64,000 nt of DNA from contig JXTB01000086.1 of assembly GCA_002914805.1 (NCBI GenBank), forward strand, positions 192,663 to 256,662, given 5' to 3'. How positions within the stretch are numbered: position 1 is the stretch's first letter; every line of letters starts with the position of its first letter. Positions 47,142 to 60,432 of this stretch are shown in pieces. The translations under genes were made by a program, and so were the position numbers. Source of the DNA: Parasponia andersonii. Lineage: Eukaryota; Streptophyta; Magnoliopsida; Rosales; Cannabaceae. The notes beneath the pieces were generated by a model, which saw nothing but the letters and a program-made list of their open reading frames with translations, searched no databases and had not been told where the DNA came from.

Positions 47142-48796
47142 TTTGGAAAATCTTTTACGCTCTCGAATGCATTCATTTCCTGATTGAAAAAAAAAGAAAA
47201 AATAGGAAGTCCTTCAAAAAGAGGGAAAAAGAAAATCAAGATAATTGAAACAGTACGAAGTAACGAAGGAAAATTTTGTCAATCTATTGAAGCATACAAA
47301 CGAAATATGGGTACCTTCCAGGCTCCCACTATTTTTTCTTTCGTTTTTTGAAAAATATCATGTCTTCTTGCTGAACTTTATAATCTTTAAGGGAAAATTA
47401 AGGTGTTCATTAGTCAGTATGCAATCACCTCCCAAATTAACTAGTCAATTTTCAATCAGCTTGGGTTAATTTTTTTTTTTTTTTTAAAAATGAGACTTAA
47501 CTAATGACCTACACTTATTACAAATTAAAAGAAAATACATAATACTACCTAATCCCCACCCATCCTATTAAGGATAATAAGTTCTTCACGCTTACCCAGT
47601 GTGACTCGAATCTAAGACCGCAATTCTAGATAATGAGTGCTCTTATCACTTGAAAGGGATAATAAACTTTTCACGCCTACTCCAGTGTGACTCGAACCTA
47701 AGACCGCAATTCGTCATATTGAACAAACTTATTTACTTTATCTTTTTCAAAAGTTCATTTGGTTATGATATTTTTAATTCAAAATTGGTCGAGTTAACGG
47801 TTTTTTTGGTTAATATTCGAGAGGCACCACGATCTAAGAGTGAGGCTAGCTAAATTTTGGTTCTTACCCAAAAAAAAAAACTAAATTTTGGTTAGACATT
47901 TTCACTTATTAATATAATAATACTAATATGAATTATATATGGTTTTTGGTCGATTGGCCAGATTTTTTTTTTTAATTTTTCGAATGATCGGTTTGTCGGC
48001 TATATCTAAATCAACCAAACTTAATTCAGTTCTTTCTATTTTAATTTATACACTAGCAATCAAATCGGCTCACAATTAGTCTGTGCTAGTTGGTTTTTTT
48101 TGTTCAATTTTTTTGGTCGACCAGAGGCAAGAAACTAGCAAATTGCTAAATAAGTCCATTAAGAACCGAACCCAAACTTCGCCCGACAACTCCGACCAAT
48201 CCCTACCTTCCAGCAAACGAAAGCAAAAGCATCAACCAAATTTTCCCGGTGGTTCACAATCAACACAGTTGTTAGATTTCAGTAATCCGATATTTCGATT
48301 AATTTCTTGTGTGTGTGTGTGTACATATATGTATATTCTGTAATTTCTTATTCTGAACTTTAGTCGATACGGACACATCAAGCCATTTCAGTAAACACCC
48401 GCCGGCCCACTGAGAGCAAGGTCATAAATAGCATACAAAAATGGTTGAACAAAACTATGAATATGCATTTAATAAATTGCTCCAATTTTGTAAGCCTTGC
48501 AAGTCTTACATAATATTGCTCCCTATCTATAGTACAAATCAAGTTCATCTTCCTAAACACCCATGCTAACGTAAAAATCCAATATAAACTTCCATGGGTC
48601 ATTCGGCAAAACAATTTGCTAAAAATTAGTCCACTTTCACAACCAACTGAAGCACTACATCTCCAGAGCCGCTTATCTTCCAAAATAACACTTACGAACT
48701 TCCCTAAGAGAATGTGTCCCACTATACTTAGAATCTAGGCCATAAAATATACCTCATTAACGCATAAAGGTTAGCATTATTTCACAGAATAATTTA
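47142..48796. other. Intergenic DNA and PRP40 downstream region
   Basis: A phrase with CCAGTGTGACTCGAA..CTAAGACCGCAATTC occurs at about 47597 and 47681. A short (GT)n run lies near 48308. The last few hundred bases before 48797 probably contain the PRP40 3' UTR on the minus strand. The open stretches at 48083-48343 (+) and 48378-48722 (-) have no recognisable domain. Confidence 0.45.
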
Positions 48797-51700
48797 CTAT
48801 GGGATTTCTCCGTCCTCCCCAAGCTCCCCATCTTCAAGTTCGTCATGTCCATTTCTACGGGAGTCCCTGTGCTCTCTCCTATGCTTTTTATGCCGGTTTT
48901 CACTGTCTGATTCAGGCGAGTATGCGTGCTGCCAAAAACATTTGAAGAATTTAATATTAAACATTTAAGAAAAAGAAAGGATAATAAAACCCTTCACAGT
49001 AATCAGAAAGGGCAATTTAGCGAATAAAGACATCAATACTTTTCTTGATTTTTTGCGGTCACTGCTATGTTTACGTTTCTTAGACTCCTCTTTCTCATCC
49101 TTATCTGAGCCCATGTCATCTGTAACACTTTGATGCCGCTTCCGATGTTTTCTGTCTCTGTCCTTTTCCCTTTTTTTATCCTCTTTATGACCATGACTAT
49201 CAGTTATGTCGATGTTCTCACTATCTGTATCATCCTTCTTAGATCGTTCCTTGCCTTTTTCCTTTTCACGTTCTCTATCCTTCTCTTTTCGCTCCTTCTC
49301 CTTCCTCTTCTCTTTCTCCTCCCTCTCTCTCTCTTTTCTTGCCTGCAAAAGTAAAAATCATCCTGTAATTACTCAAGGGTAAATTGCCTAAAATGTTCGC
49401 TTCTTTGTTTGACAAATGCAAAGAGTCAATTATTAGTAACATCACAATTTCAAAGAGTAAGATTTCAATTTCCCGCTTTAAGCAACAGAAAGGTTTTAGT
49501 TAGATAGTGTTCATACACCAAATTATTAACAAGCTACTTTAAGACCAATCAATTTTTTCTTTTCTCATTATCTTATACCCAGATACAAAGATTTGCTAAA
49601 TTTTCTGATATCAGATTTAGATGTTTAATCTTGCCTAGAACATTTTACTCTAAAAAGATTCCAACTTCACCCAACCTACAGCCATTAATTTAATCAAATC
49701 AAGTCTATTGATCTGAAAATATACTCCTGTTCACCACTAAACCCCTCGTTATCAGGCAAACAATATCAAGCACAAATAATGCACTCTAACTCATATAACC
49801 AAATCCACATACTTTTTCCTCCTCTCGCTTGCGTTCTTTCTCTTTAGCCTTCTCCTGTAGGTGTGTAATGTACTCCTCAAAAACTTCCCTGATCAAGCTC
49901 TCCTCACCGATTGATCTGAAAGCAAAAGAAAGAACGTTGAAAAAATAAATCCCAATCAACAATGCAAAAACAAAATATTCACTTATTGCAGCAAAAGAAA
50001 CCTGTACTCTTGGCTATCTTCAAAAAGTTGTTTACAATCCTCCCAATTAGAAGTTGAGGTTATTTCCTGAAATAACAACATAAATAAATCAAAATAAAAA
50101 TTCACAGAATTAGTGATGCAACACAAATTGGGTTAGTATAGGGTTATACCTTAAATGTATATAATAGCTTAGTGAAATCATCAGCAAGCCGTTGACGCTT
50201 TTTAGCTTCTTTCTCCTCTTTCTCCTTAGCTCTCTCTAGTAACTCCTCGTATACAAGCTTCAAGAAATCAAGTGTTAAAGAAATCCCAAAACAGATAGAA
50301 CGAACAGAGACTGATAATCAGTGGCTCCCAAAAAAGGAATGAAAACTTATTTTGAGAAAAGATCTACCTTTAAGTTGAGATCTGACACTGGGGGGGAAAC
50401 AATGTCTTCTAAGATTGCTGCCTTGAAGTCATCAAAAGTCCAAGTTGATGCAATTGAGACCTGAACAATAAACTTTGTAAACTATACCTGGAATGTCAGT
50501 GCAATTAATGCATTAAAAGTATAACCAACCTTCCCTAACTTCAGTGCATCTTTCACCCGAGCCTTGTCTTCATGATACTGTTAAACAAACAGAACAGATA
50601 ATGCTACACATGCAATCAATTCTTAACATTTTAAAACGCCCAGGAAAATAAATAAAAAAACATTAAAATCTTTTTTCATTTTCCAATGAATTTCAAACAC
50701 CAAAATAATAAATATGGGAGCTCCAAACCGGGAAAAGTAAGCAACAAGACAAAAAGGTAAAAAATACTAGCCTGTTTCTCTAACTCTTCAATAACATCCT
50801 CAAACAACTCTTTTGGTGTGGAACCAGAGGTATTAGAGGCAACAGCTTGGTACTGAGGCAAATCCTTAACCTACAAGCCAAAAATAACAACAGTCAATAC
50901 CGAAAATTTCAACACCATCCTTTGATATACTGCAACTCCTTATTCATTGCCACGCAGAGATAAAGAGAGGTCGACTACCTTCAAACAATAGTCCCGCCAG
51001 TGAGTTCTAGCAGTAAGAGTACCCGCATCAATATGTTCTTCCATAAGTTTGCGAAACTCATCGCGGTTTTTCCTCTCAACCCGTCTCAGATGTTCCTAAA
51101 ATTTAGTTAAAAACAAAATAAGTACACAAATAGAAGAGAGAAATAAAAGCTCATTTATGTGGATTCTACCTTTTGGATCTTCTTTTGCTCCTCTTCCTCC
51201 TTTTCCAGGTCACGGATGTAGTCCTGCCACAGACAAAATCATAAGAAAGATCAAAATCAACTAAACACTATTTATTTTCCACATTTTTTGTTTCTGCAGA
51301 AAAGTGCACAATATCAATCATAAATAAGACATATACCTGGAAAATGAGCAAGCGGTCAAGCTTCTCAAGAAGCAAATATCTCTCATCATCCTCTAACCGA
51401 TCTTGAACTTTTCGCCACTGGCTGTTCACCTGCAAATGACAGACAAATCGTTACTGTAGATTATTAAAATAACCAATGCAGTAAAGATTTGCTACAACAT
51501 TATACCTTGATAAAGTCACAAGATTCTAGGAATTTTCTGTACTCTGCTACATTTTGCCGATGCTCTTCTGCAGCCTTCTCTTTTTCCTGCATTGCAAACA
51601 TACAATAACATCATATGTATCCAAATCACTGGTATTTATACATGACTAGGGAATTTTTACAATTCACTTTATGATGTGAGATAAAAGTAGCAAAAAATTA

Positions 51701-54700
51701 CCTTCCTTTCAAGCTCCACAATGTAGCTTTCAAAAAGATCTTCTTTGTCTCTAGCTCGTTCAACAGCCTTGAAGCGTTCATCATTTTCAAACATAGTTAC
51801 AGCTTTGCTGATCAGGCAAAAAAAAAAAAAAAAACAGTTAAGCCATTTAAAACACCAAAAAGAAAACTAATAAAATTATAAAGAAAAAGGGATAATATCA
51901 AAAAGAAAAAAACCCACCACTTTTAGTATTTTATCAAAAAAAACCCACGCTCATTTTTATCAAATTAATACTTTAATTTGTGTTTTCCTACCAAATAAGA
52001 CCGAGCCCACACATTTAGTCAAAATTAGAACTTTAGTTTGTTGAAAAAGACAATTTTACCCTTTAACCTCATAAAACACATATTAAAACTAATAAATATT
52101 GAAACCAATTATTCTTGTCCTTCTTTCTTTTTCTAAAAAATATTTTAAGTGAAAATAACAATTATTAAAGTAAAAAGAATTTCATCTATTGAAAACAATT
52201 TCCAAAAAAAAAAAAAGAATGACAAAAGTTAAAAAAATTAAGAGCTTAGAACAATTAAGATTCCAAGAGCTTAAATGATTCCAAAACAATTAAGACTTTT
52301 TTTTAAAAAAAATAAAGAATGAATTTTTTTTTTTAAAAAAATCTCGTTTCTTTTTTTACAATCATTTTAAGTGAAAGTAAGAATTATTGAAACTAAAATG
52401 CTTTCAAATTATTCAAAACAATTAAATGTTAAAAATAAAAATAATGACAATTTTTTTAGTTTTAATAATTACTATCTTTTATTAAATTATTACTTAAAAA
52501 AACAATAATAATCAGTTTTAATATTTATCATTTTTAATATATGTTTTATGAGTTTAAGGGTGAAATTGTCTTTTTAAATAAATCATAGTTCCAATTTTGA
52601 CAAAGTGTGTGGATCCGGTTTTATTTGATAGGAAAATGCAAATTGAATGTTTAATTTGATATAAATGAAAAGGGGTGGATTTTTTCGATAAAACACTAAA
52701 AGTGGTTGGTTTTTTTTATATTATCCCTAAAAAAAATAAAAAATACAACTAATGATGCAGGGGAAAGGAGAGAACCTCCATCTCGTAGATGATGTAAGTT
52801 CTTTGGAATCCTACAATAAGATAAAAGTGGAAAAATAAGTTGTAATATAAATATTACAAAGAAATAAGAGAATTATTTATTCCATGAGAGCTGCATGCTA
52901 CATACCTCCAACATTTTTGTAAATTCTTCCCTAGCTTTTTTCTGCCTCATGCGCCTCTCTTCAGCCTCAAGCTTTTTCCTTTGACCCAAGTACTAAAACA
53001 TAATAAAGGATTTATGTCAAAACAAAGTTGGAACCATCATCCAACCAGCACAGAATAAATCAATTCAAGCCAAATACCCTCAGATGTAGCCCTTTTAACC
53101 AAACAAGAGCATTTCAGCAAGACTAATTAAAAAATACCTCATTAAACGCTTGCTTCCTCTCACCTAGTGTCCTCAGAGCACCATATCTTTTGTCATTGAT
53201 AATTTCTCGCATTGCCTAACATAATGTTTAAATCTTAGTGCAAAACTAATAAAAAAACACTGAATATGCTAATAACAAAAAGTGTATAGCCAGGCTTACC
53301 TGCTCCCAGGTCCAATCAGACTGAACATTTGCCGATTCCAGAAGTGATTTGAAAGCATTTTTCGCCTCCTAATTAATAAAATAATAGTTCAGGGCAGAAA
53401 GAAGTTGATTGGATGCTACTCAGAACAATTGAATAGAGAACTATAGAGCTGTACCAGCTTACTGGCATAGACCAAAGGTTCTTCATCCAATGATTTCTCC
53501 TCCATAGGAGTTACATTAATTTTTCCAGCAACTGCCATGCCTTTTTTGGCTTCCTGGAAAAAGAAAAATTTAAGCATTTTCTCAGTAAGTACATTCCTAA
53601 GTCTAAAAGAAGCTCTCAAATCTTACTTCATAGGCTAGAGCTAGCTAGTCAAAAGTTATTGGTTATCATGTTATTTGAAGACCAATTAAAAAAAAATGAA
53701 CAGAACAGATGCTGTTACTAACTAATTATTAGCCCATTTTGTCATCTGAAGTCCATAAAATATATATACATATGTATCTATATATATATATATATATATA
53801 TCAATACAGAACAGATATTACAAACTTATTATCAGATAATAGAAAGTTTCTCACATTGTATTCATACTATTCGGCCAAAATCCAGACCATCTAAAACTTC
53901 ATTGACATACATAGTTCTATTTAAGGAATTCAAATTATAAAGCTAAAATTACCTCAATATCCTGCATTGAAGCTCCATCTACTGAATTCACAATATCTTG
54001 TGTTGCTCGATTCTCATATGTGCTGCTGAAATTTTTTAGGTTGCATTAGGTGGACTTCAAACTAAAACAATACTTGTGATCTAAAAAGACCAGCACAACA
54101 TGGAATGAAAATCATTACAGAAATACATACATTGGTGTAGTAATGGCATTGGTCAAAACAGATGAAACTCCAGTACTTCCTAAAATAGCAGGATTCAGGG
54201 AAGCCACAGTTACAGCAGGAGGTTGAATTCCAACAACACTTGTTACAGCAGACTGTGAAGTAGGGGTGGCTGATGATCCAGGAATAGTTACTGAAGAAGG
54301 ATTAGGCAAGGAAGCCACAGGTGTAACAGCAACTGGGCTCAAAGCAATCCCAGTTGGTCCTGAAGGAGTGCCGGAGGCTACAGATGTAACTGCAGGAGGT
54401 GTTTCAGCTGAAGCCACAGCAGCAGAACCATGAGAAGTTAAACCAGCATCCAATTGCATTCCCTGGCTAGCTTCTTTCTCAGCTAGTTCACGAGCCAGCT
54501 AAAAGCAACTCTCTCTCATTAGAGGTGATACATAAACACATTAAAAGGGAGTTCAATGAATAACAAGCCATTGAAAAAAAAAAAACCTTTAACTCCTCCG
54601 GTATCGTCCACTTAGATTGCTTTGTAACCTTGTTGTAATAATACCTGAAAATCATTATCAAATTACAAGGTAATTAGTGCAGCCAAAAAAACAGCTGTAT

Positions 54701-57700
54701 AGCACCAAAAGAGGAACTAATACTAAAAAGTCCATGTATCACAAAACAAGAAAATAACAATAAGAACAACATCAAATACGTTAGATAGGGAAGTGGTTGA
54801 CTATACTAACTTTCTTCCATCTGGAGAACTATATTCCTTCCAAACAGTTGATGCATCAGCTCTCTGTTGCAGTGAAAACAATATAAAAAAAGGTCAAACA
54901 AATCCTTCAGAAACAATGAGCAAGAATTGAGTGAGACAGAAAAGTTCCAACATAAACTAGATAAGCAGATGTTTCTACTCTATTGCTGAGAAAATACATA
55001 ACAAATAGAAGCAAACTACAAAAGGAAACCTAAACTGTGCACTAAACCTCATTTCACAGCAATGCAAATACGATTAATAAGATGAATTAGAGAAAAAAAG
55101 CTTTCAACAATTTTAAATTCATAAACATATAAGAAAAAAGATATATGCTCTGGTCAAACCAAAGAGATCTTAGTATTTTACCAGATTAATGTACTTAAAA
55201 TAGTTGTAACCCTGCTAAAAGCAAAAAGAAGAGCATGCAATGAAGTAGATATGTATGTACTTGTTTACAAAACATCTCCCCCTACCCACCAAAGAGGGAA
55301 AAGAAAAAAGAACATACAAGATGATATGTCAAAATTAATCAAGTACATAAATCGCTATCAGATCCCATCAAAAAAGGAACATAGACCAGCCTCCAGGGAA
55401 AATTAGAAAATTAAAATATACATAAATGAATTGAAACCTCAAATATTCAAATTACTAAGTTTCTAAATTAGGTACAGGCACACACCGTCCGCAAGTACCA
55501 TAGTCATGACATTTTTCATACCTCAAAATCAGTAGCAATACTGTACCTGAAAAACTCTCTAAAAACCGTACACATCAGACAAGCCATATGCAGCAAATGG
55601 AAAACATATCATAAGAAACATATAGAAACACATTAAGGTCCCCGTCTTAATACATGTCTGAATGTAGTTAACTACATAGGAATTTGTATGTGGATTTGCA
55701 GCTACGTCTTATTTTAGTACTAAACAACAAAAACCAAACTCTAACAACAAAAATAATATGACAAACAAAAATCATAATACACCAGAAGAAAAATAAAAAA
55801 TAAAAACTATAAAGAAGTAAATGCTGGCCTAAAAAATAGGCATCATAAATACATTCAAAAAACTTATGGCAATTATTTAGAAATCCAACTACTTCATAAA
55901 TAAGATATAAATAGCAATTATTGCCTGCCTTGTGAAACTGAAACCCCGTCTTCAAAGTGAGTATATAGAGCAGTCGAAAAATTTCTCCAGACTTGCCATG
56001 ACATCTACAAATCAGTGGAAGCACATGCAAATAAAAGAAGAATTCACATAAAACAACTCTGAGCATGTTAAGATTGCTACAACCCTACAATCATCCACAT
56101 CCATAAAGGGCCTAAAAAACTGTATGACCACCATAGCAACCAAGGAATGCATGTTATGCAGGTAAACGGAGATGGCGTCTAGATTTAAGCAGGGGCAACC
56201 AGTTAGCCTAATAACTCACCTCCATAGGTGTCATCAATTCCAAAGGCTTATCCCAGACAGATTGCTTTGTTCTTTTGTTGTAATAATATCTGAAGGGACA
56301 AGAAATGCATCAATAAATTGAAAGATAGACACAAAAGGTCATCAAGAACCTCAAAGGACATAAACTACAACTACAGATTTCAGAACAAGGAGTCAATATA
56401 GAAAAGCATGAGGTCCCAAAACGCTATTATTAAGACAACTAACTTATTTTGCTTGCAGTATTATCACAGAAGAAATCGCAAGAAAAACAGCTTCAGTAAT
56501 AATTACCTTCTTCCATCATTAGATGTATGTTCTTGCCAATCAGATGAGGACTGCTGCGTGCGGCTATTTATTGCCTGAAAATCCAAAGGAAAGATCACCA
56601 AAATAAAGCAAATAGAAACAAATATATAATATAACCATAATGGATGTATGCAAATGCATTTACATAGGGATGAGACTTCATGAATCATGAAAGAAGGCGC
56701 ATATGAAAACATGTACATCAACTAAAGACATGGCCTGATAAATTCCAGTGCTTTAATCGCTGATGTTAAAAAAATGAAAACGAAAATAAATCACTTACAG
56801 TATCTGTGGAAGGAGGAGCAGAAGGTTGCTGGGCAGCCTGCTGGACAGGTGTAAGAGCAGGGGCACTCTGACTTCCAGATGGCAACCAAGGTTGTCCTGC
56901 AATAGGTGCTACAGGTGCTTGCATTTGAGACATTGGCTGGAACTGCAACAACGAGTTGGCATTATTCTGTGGCTGGAGAAAAGAAGATGGTGCAAACTGA
57001 AACAAGCAAAACTATGTAAATACACAGAAGATATGCATCATGTACTTCCCAAAACCACGCAATGCTCGTAATAAAACAATTAATAGTTATAGCTTACAGA
57101 ATATGCAGAAGGAAAAGGCATCCCAGCACTACCAGGCATCTGATTAGTAAAAGGGGGAGCAGGTTGCTGAGACTGTGGGGGCCCAGGTGCAATAGGCCTT
57201 GTCTGAATGTACGACATTGACAAACCCTGTGATGAAGGCATAGCATGAACAGCCGGACCTGGCCTAGCATGATAAGGCTGCATCGGCTGGGAAAAATGCA
57301 GCGGCTGACTTTGACCACTGGGCATCCCTACATTAGGAGGAATACCCTGTCCAATTGGCTTAAATTGTTGAGAAGCTGATTGAAGAAATGGTTGTCCTTG
57401 CTGATTTGGGATCATTGGTCGAAACTACATTAGAAGAATTCAAACGAAAAGCAATCAATAAAAATTATTTCATAAGAGGCAAAAAAAAGGTCAGCAAACA
57501 TGAACAGAGAAGAAATTGCTTGTACAGATAGTGAACCAAAACTTTGAGATCCCAGGGAAACAACTGCAGGAGGCCGAAATGGCTAATCCACAGAGAGAGG
57601 GCCAGAAGGATATGAAAAGTTTCGAATATATCATACACTCTTTAGGCAAATTTGAGTAAAACAAAGGACATAGCAACACTTTCATTTTTTTACCTTTTTC

Positions 57701-58190
57701 CCCCGCCGGGGGGGGGGTGTTGTTGGTGTTAAAAGCATAATTACAAACAGTTAAAGATAAACAACAAATTAAAAAGTTTGCACCAATCAACGGAAAAGGC
57801 AAACATCAAAACATTAACCGAGCTTAGAGCATAGACCAAAAAAAAACCCACAAAGAAAAAACGCGCTGCTCATATTCGAGTTTAACTTACAAGAATACAC
57901 ACCCTTCCGGATAAAGGGTAAAAATAAAAGGTCAAAGTCAATGGAAGATATGAATATAAAGCTTCGAAATTCTGAACCAGATGAAAAAACAAATAATAAT
58001 AATGTGAACAGGATGGAGATAGACCACTAATCACTAAAAAAGACGAAGTGATATACATTATCGATTAAAATGTAAATTTATTATGCATCCCTTTTTCTTC
58101 TTATGGCTCCAGAAAATTTCAACAAATTGTTAAGTTGAATTATCGGTATTTCGCTACCTGCGCAGTAGAAGACTGGGAGCTATTCTCCAT
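48797..58190 (-). CDS. PRP40: Pre-mRNA-processing protein PRP40 (27 coding exons, 1005 aa)
   Basis: Nuclear U1 snRNP-associated splicing factor; in yeast Prp40 bridges the 5' and 3' splice-site complexes, and plant homologues bind the RNA polymerase II tail through WW domains. Coding exons: 58190-58158, 57424-57098, 56996-56799, 56574-56507, 56289-56220, 54863-54811, 54644-54587, 54498-54131, 54025-53953, 53553-53455, 53368-53300, 53215-53138, 52992-52906, 52810-52776, 51807-51702, 51586-51506, 51429-51337, 51223-51170, 51095-50979, 50870-50772, 50577-50530, 50460-50368, 50257-50150, 50066-50002, 49915-49813, 49342-49040, 48928-48797. The frame holds throughout. Order: Pro/Gln-rich N-terminus, WW1 (about 197-230), WW2 (238-267, [20 protein letters not shown]), Ala/Val/Thr-rich linker, FF domains from about 450 to 850, then a Lys/Arg/Glu-rich tail. 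The PRP40A and PRP40B paralogues cannot be separated here. The intron after 50772 starts GC. Confidence 0.95.
51889..52727. mobile_element. Mutator-like MITE inside PRP40 intron 14
   Basis: The 839-bp insert starts GGGATAATATCAAAAAG and ends with the reverse complement of GGGATAATATAAAAAA. Inverted repeats of about 190-200 bp, roughly 80 % alike by eye, share ACCACTTTTAGT, TATCAAATTAA, TCCTAYCAAATAA and CTCATAAAACA. The flanks TAAAGAAAAA (51879-51888) and TAAAAAAAAT (52728-52737) could be a decayed 9-10-bp target duplication. No transposase is present. The element fills most of the intron between the 35-nt exon (52776) and the next exon (51807). Confidence 0.82.
54864..56219 (-). other. Large PRP40 intron between the WW domain exons
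   Basis: This 1.36-kb intron separates WW1 from WW2. No exon, domain or repeat was recognised in it. The minus-strand open stretch at 55668-56066 is AT-rich and hydrophobic and probably fortuitous. Confidence 0.6.
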
Positions 58191-58560
58191 TTCAGCACAT
58201 CAGCAAATGAAACTACTGCCAATACAAAAGAAAAAAAAGCATGACCATATTATTGTAAACTAATACTCAATCGCCAGTTTCAGATGCATGATTTGGGATT
58301 CACATAATAACTTCAAGAAAATTCGAATAAACAGATTAATTCCCCCAAATAACCCTAGTGTACGGCCTGTCCGGCCGGACTTGATCGCCGGAAAATTTTA
58401 AAACCCTAGGAAAAAAAATTGGGGGAAAATTGAAAAAGATAGGAAAAGAAATAATAACTTACAGAAAGGAGTAGAAGCTGTACTGGGCAATGCGTTATGC
58501 TAGGGCTTATCGCTGATGAAGATCAAGAGAGTGAAGTCAAGCACTGAAGATCGCTGTATC
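58191..58560 (-). other. PRP40 5' UTR with intron
   Basis: A likely noncoding exon ends at 58463 (TTTCT then GTAAGT). The intron runs to a CAGTAG acceptor at about 58214, 24 bases before the ATG. A CT-rich stretch near 58555-58585 may mark the transcription start region. Confidence 0.6.
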
Positions 58561-58861
58561 TTGCCCTCTCTGTCTCTCGTTCTAGGGTTTAAGAAATTTG
58601 GAGAAGAAAGTGTTGAACGAGAAATCCGAGCAAAAATCTTTTATCGCGCGTTTTGTATTTCCGAAAATAACCCTAAAATTATCGCCCGAGGTCTGTGTAG
58701 CGCTAAGCGGCGGGTAACTGTCAACGGAAGTACATGTCGTTTGTTTTACCAAACGACATCAAAAAATAACATGTTAGAAATGTGACGACAGATCGTTTAT
58801 ATATAAACAGTAGCAATTGACATTAATAATAATAAATTGGAATAGGAAGTCATATTGTTTG

Positions 58862-59245
58862 TTTAAAGAGTGACTAAAAAAAATACTCAAAGTTTTAGCG
58901 TTCTACAATTTAAATCATGAAATTTTGACTCTATAAAATAGTTTTATGAGATTATAAATTTTTGAAAATTAATACCCTAAATTGACTTTTTAAGTAATTT
59001 TAGTAACGAAAAAATAATAACATCCTACATTAAAATGTAATTAGTCCTTATTATTTTCCTTAATTTTGAGGAAGTTATTATCTTTTATACTTAAAATTAT
59101 TCAAAAAATTAATTTAGGATAATAATTTTCAGGAATTCTCAATCTCGAGTTATTCTTTTGCAGAGACTTAATTTTAGGACTTAAATTGTAAAATACTCAT
59201 ATCTCAAGTTTTTTTTTTTTTTGTTGTTGCAGTTTCCCTTTTAAA
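58862..59245. mobile_element. Foldback element, family B copy 2
   Basis: The left arm (AAATACTCAAAGTTTTAGCG...TATAAAATAGTTTTATGAGA) is matched by an inverted arm at about 59130-59210, roughly 75-80 % alike. The arms continue inward through CTAAATTGACTTTTTAAGTA and its inverse. It lies just upstream of PRP40 and shares its arms with 46384-46895. Confidence 0.65.
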
Positions 59246-59861
59246 GTCAAAGGTTACATTAAGCCTAATTTATAATAGTTCAATGTATTACAACACTGAA
59301 GAATGTATTTTTCTCTAATACTATTTATTTGATAAAATAAATTTAATGTAAGGTATTATTAATATTAAATTAAATATTATATTATATAATATATGTATAT
59401 ATTATAACTAATCATAACATAATATCATGGTAGAAAAAATAAGAGTTAAATTGTAAATTTTCTAAAATTTTTAAAAATAAAATACTAATTACATAATCCA
59501 TGACATTTTATTTTACTCTCTTTGCTTCAAGTTTAATGTAGATATATATATATAGATAAATTATATTCTTTATACATGCACTTGGAAAATATTTAATGAT
59601 AATAAAAGATTAAAAAAAATGATCTTAATGGATGATGGTGCCACAAATTTATAAAAGAAAAATTAAATTTGTTTGAGTAAATAAACTTTTTTTGAAAGGG
59701 TAAATAAACTTATTTTTACACCAAAGGAAAACCTAAAACTTATATAATAAACTACTACTAAATAAAGTATAATTGCTTTTAATAACAACAATATTATTTA
59801 TATTATTTTTAGTAATATTGTTATATGATAATTTACATTCGAAGAGTTTAAAAGCATGTCA
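59246..59861. other. Intergenic AT-rich DNA, no gene recognised
   Basis: Only short A/T runs and a (TA)n stretch near 59541-59552 were seen. Confidence 0.45.
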
Positions 59862-60432
59862 GAGTAGAGATGTCAATATGGGCTAGAATTTGTGAGCCGA
59901 CCCACATTCTAAAGAAAAAACATAATGCCAACCTGGCCCATGCCTATATTATGTGGACCTAGGCCGGCTTGTTGCATATAGTAGAGATCGTGCTGGGCTT
60001 CAGTTATAGGACCCATAGAACCCGGTTCGCCCCAATCCACATTTATATCAACCCCACATTAGGCCCACATTTTGTCATTTTATTTATAGTTTTAAATATA
60101 TTTTTTAATTAAAATTTTTATTTTCATTTATATGCTTTTAATGTTATTTATTTATTTATTTTTGTTTATTTTTAATTTATTCAAATTTTAAAATAACGTG
60201 AATGGATTTTAGGCTCATATCTGATTTTTTTTAAGTATAGAACAACAACGAAATTAAACACTTATTCGGCCCGCATAGACACAATCACTTAAGTACGGCC
60301 AACTTAGATCTGCATAAAATGTGAGTTAGGCTTGTGGGTCAATTCGACCCATATTTTAGGCAGACCGGACGTAGGACCGGTACAATGCCCGCATGAACTT
60401 ATCAAATATGAGTCCACTTTACATCTCAAGTC
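59862..60432. mobile_element. Candidate hAT-like nonautonomous element
   Basis: The left part reads GAGATGTCAATATGGGCTAG and has GACCCACATT and CTGGCCCATGCC phrases. The right end, inverted, reads GAGATGTAAAGTGGACTCA. G+C-rich ends with GGCCCR/YGGGCC motifs around an AT-rich centre fit a known style of plant hAT-type element, but no target duplication was established. Confidence 0.4.

Noticed and set aside
46895..47248. 117-codon frame with a 39-residue repeat
   Set aside because: No ATG start, hydrophobic AT-rich codons and a tandem DNA duplication explain it.
55668..56066. 132-codon minus-strand frame in a PRP40 intron
   Set aside because: It is AT-rich, hydrophobic and not needed for the PRP40 frame, which joins cleanly on either side.
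58516..58785. 89-codon plus-strand frame upstream of PRP40
   Set aside because: It overlaps the PRP40 leader and promoter on the other strand, resembles nothing known and lacks codon-level support.
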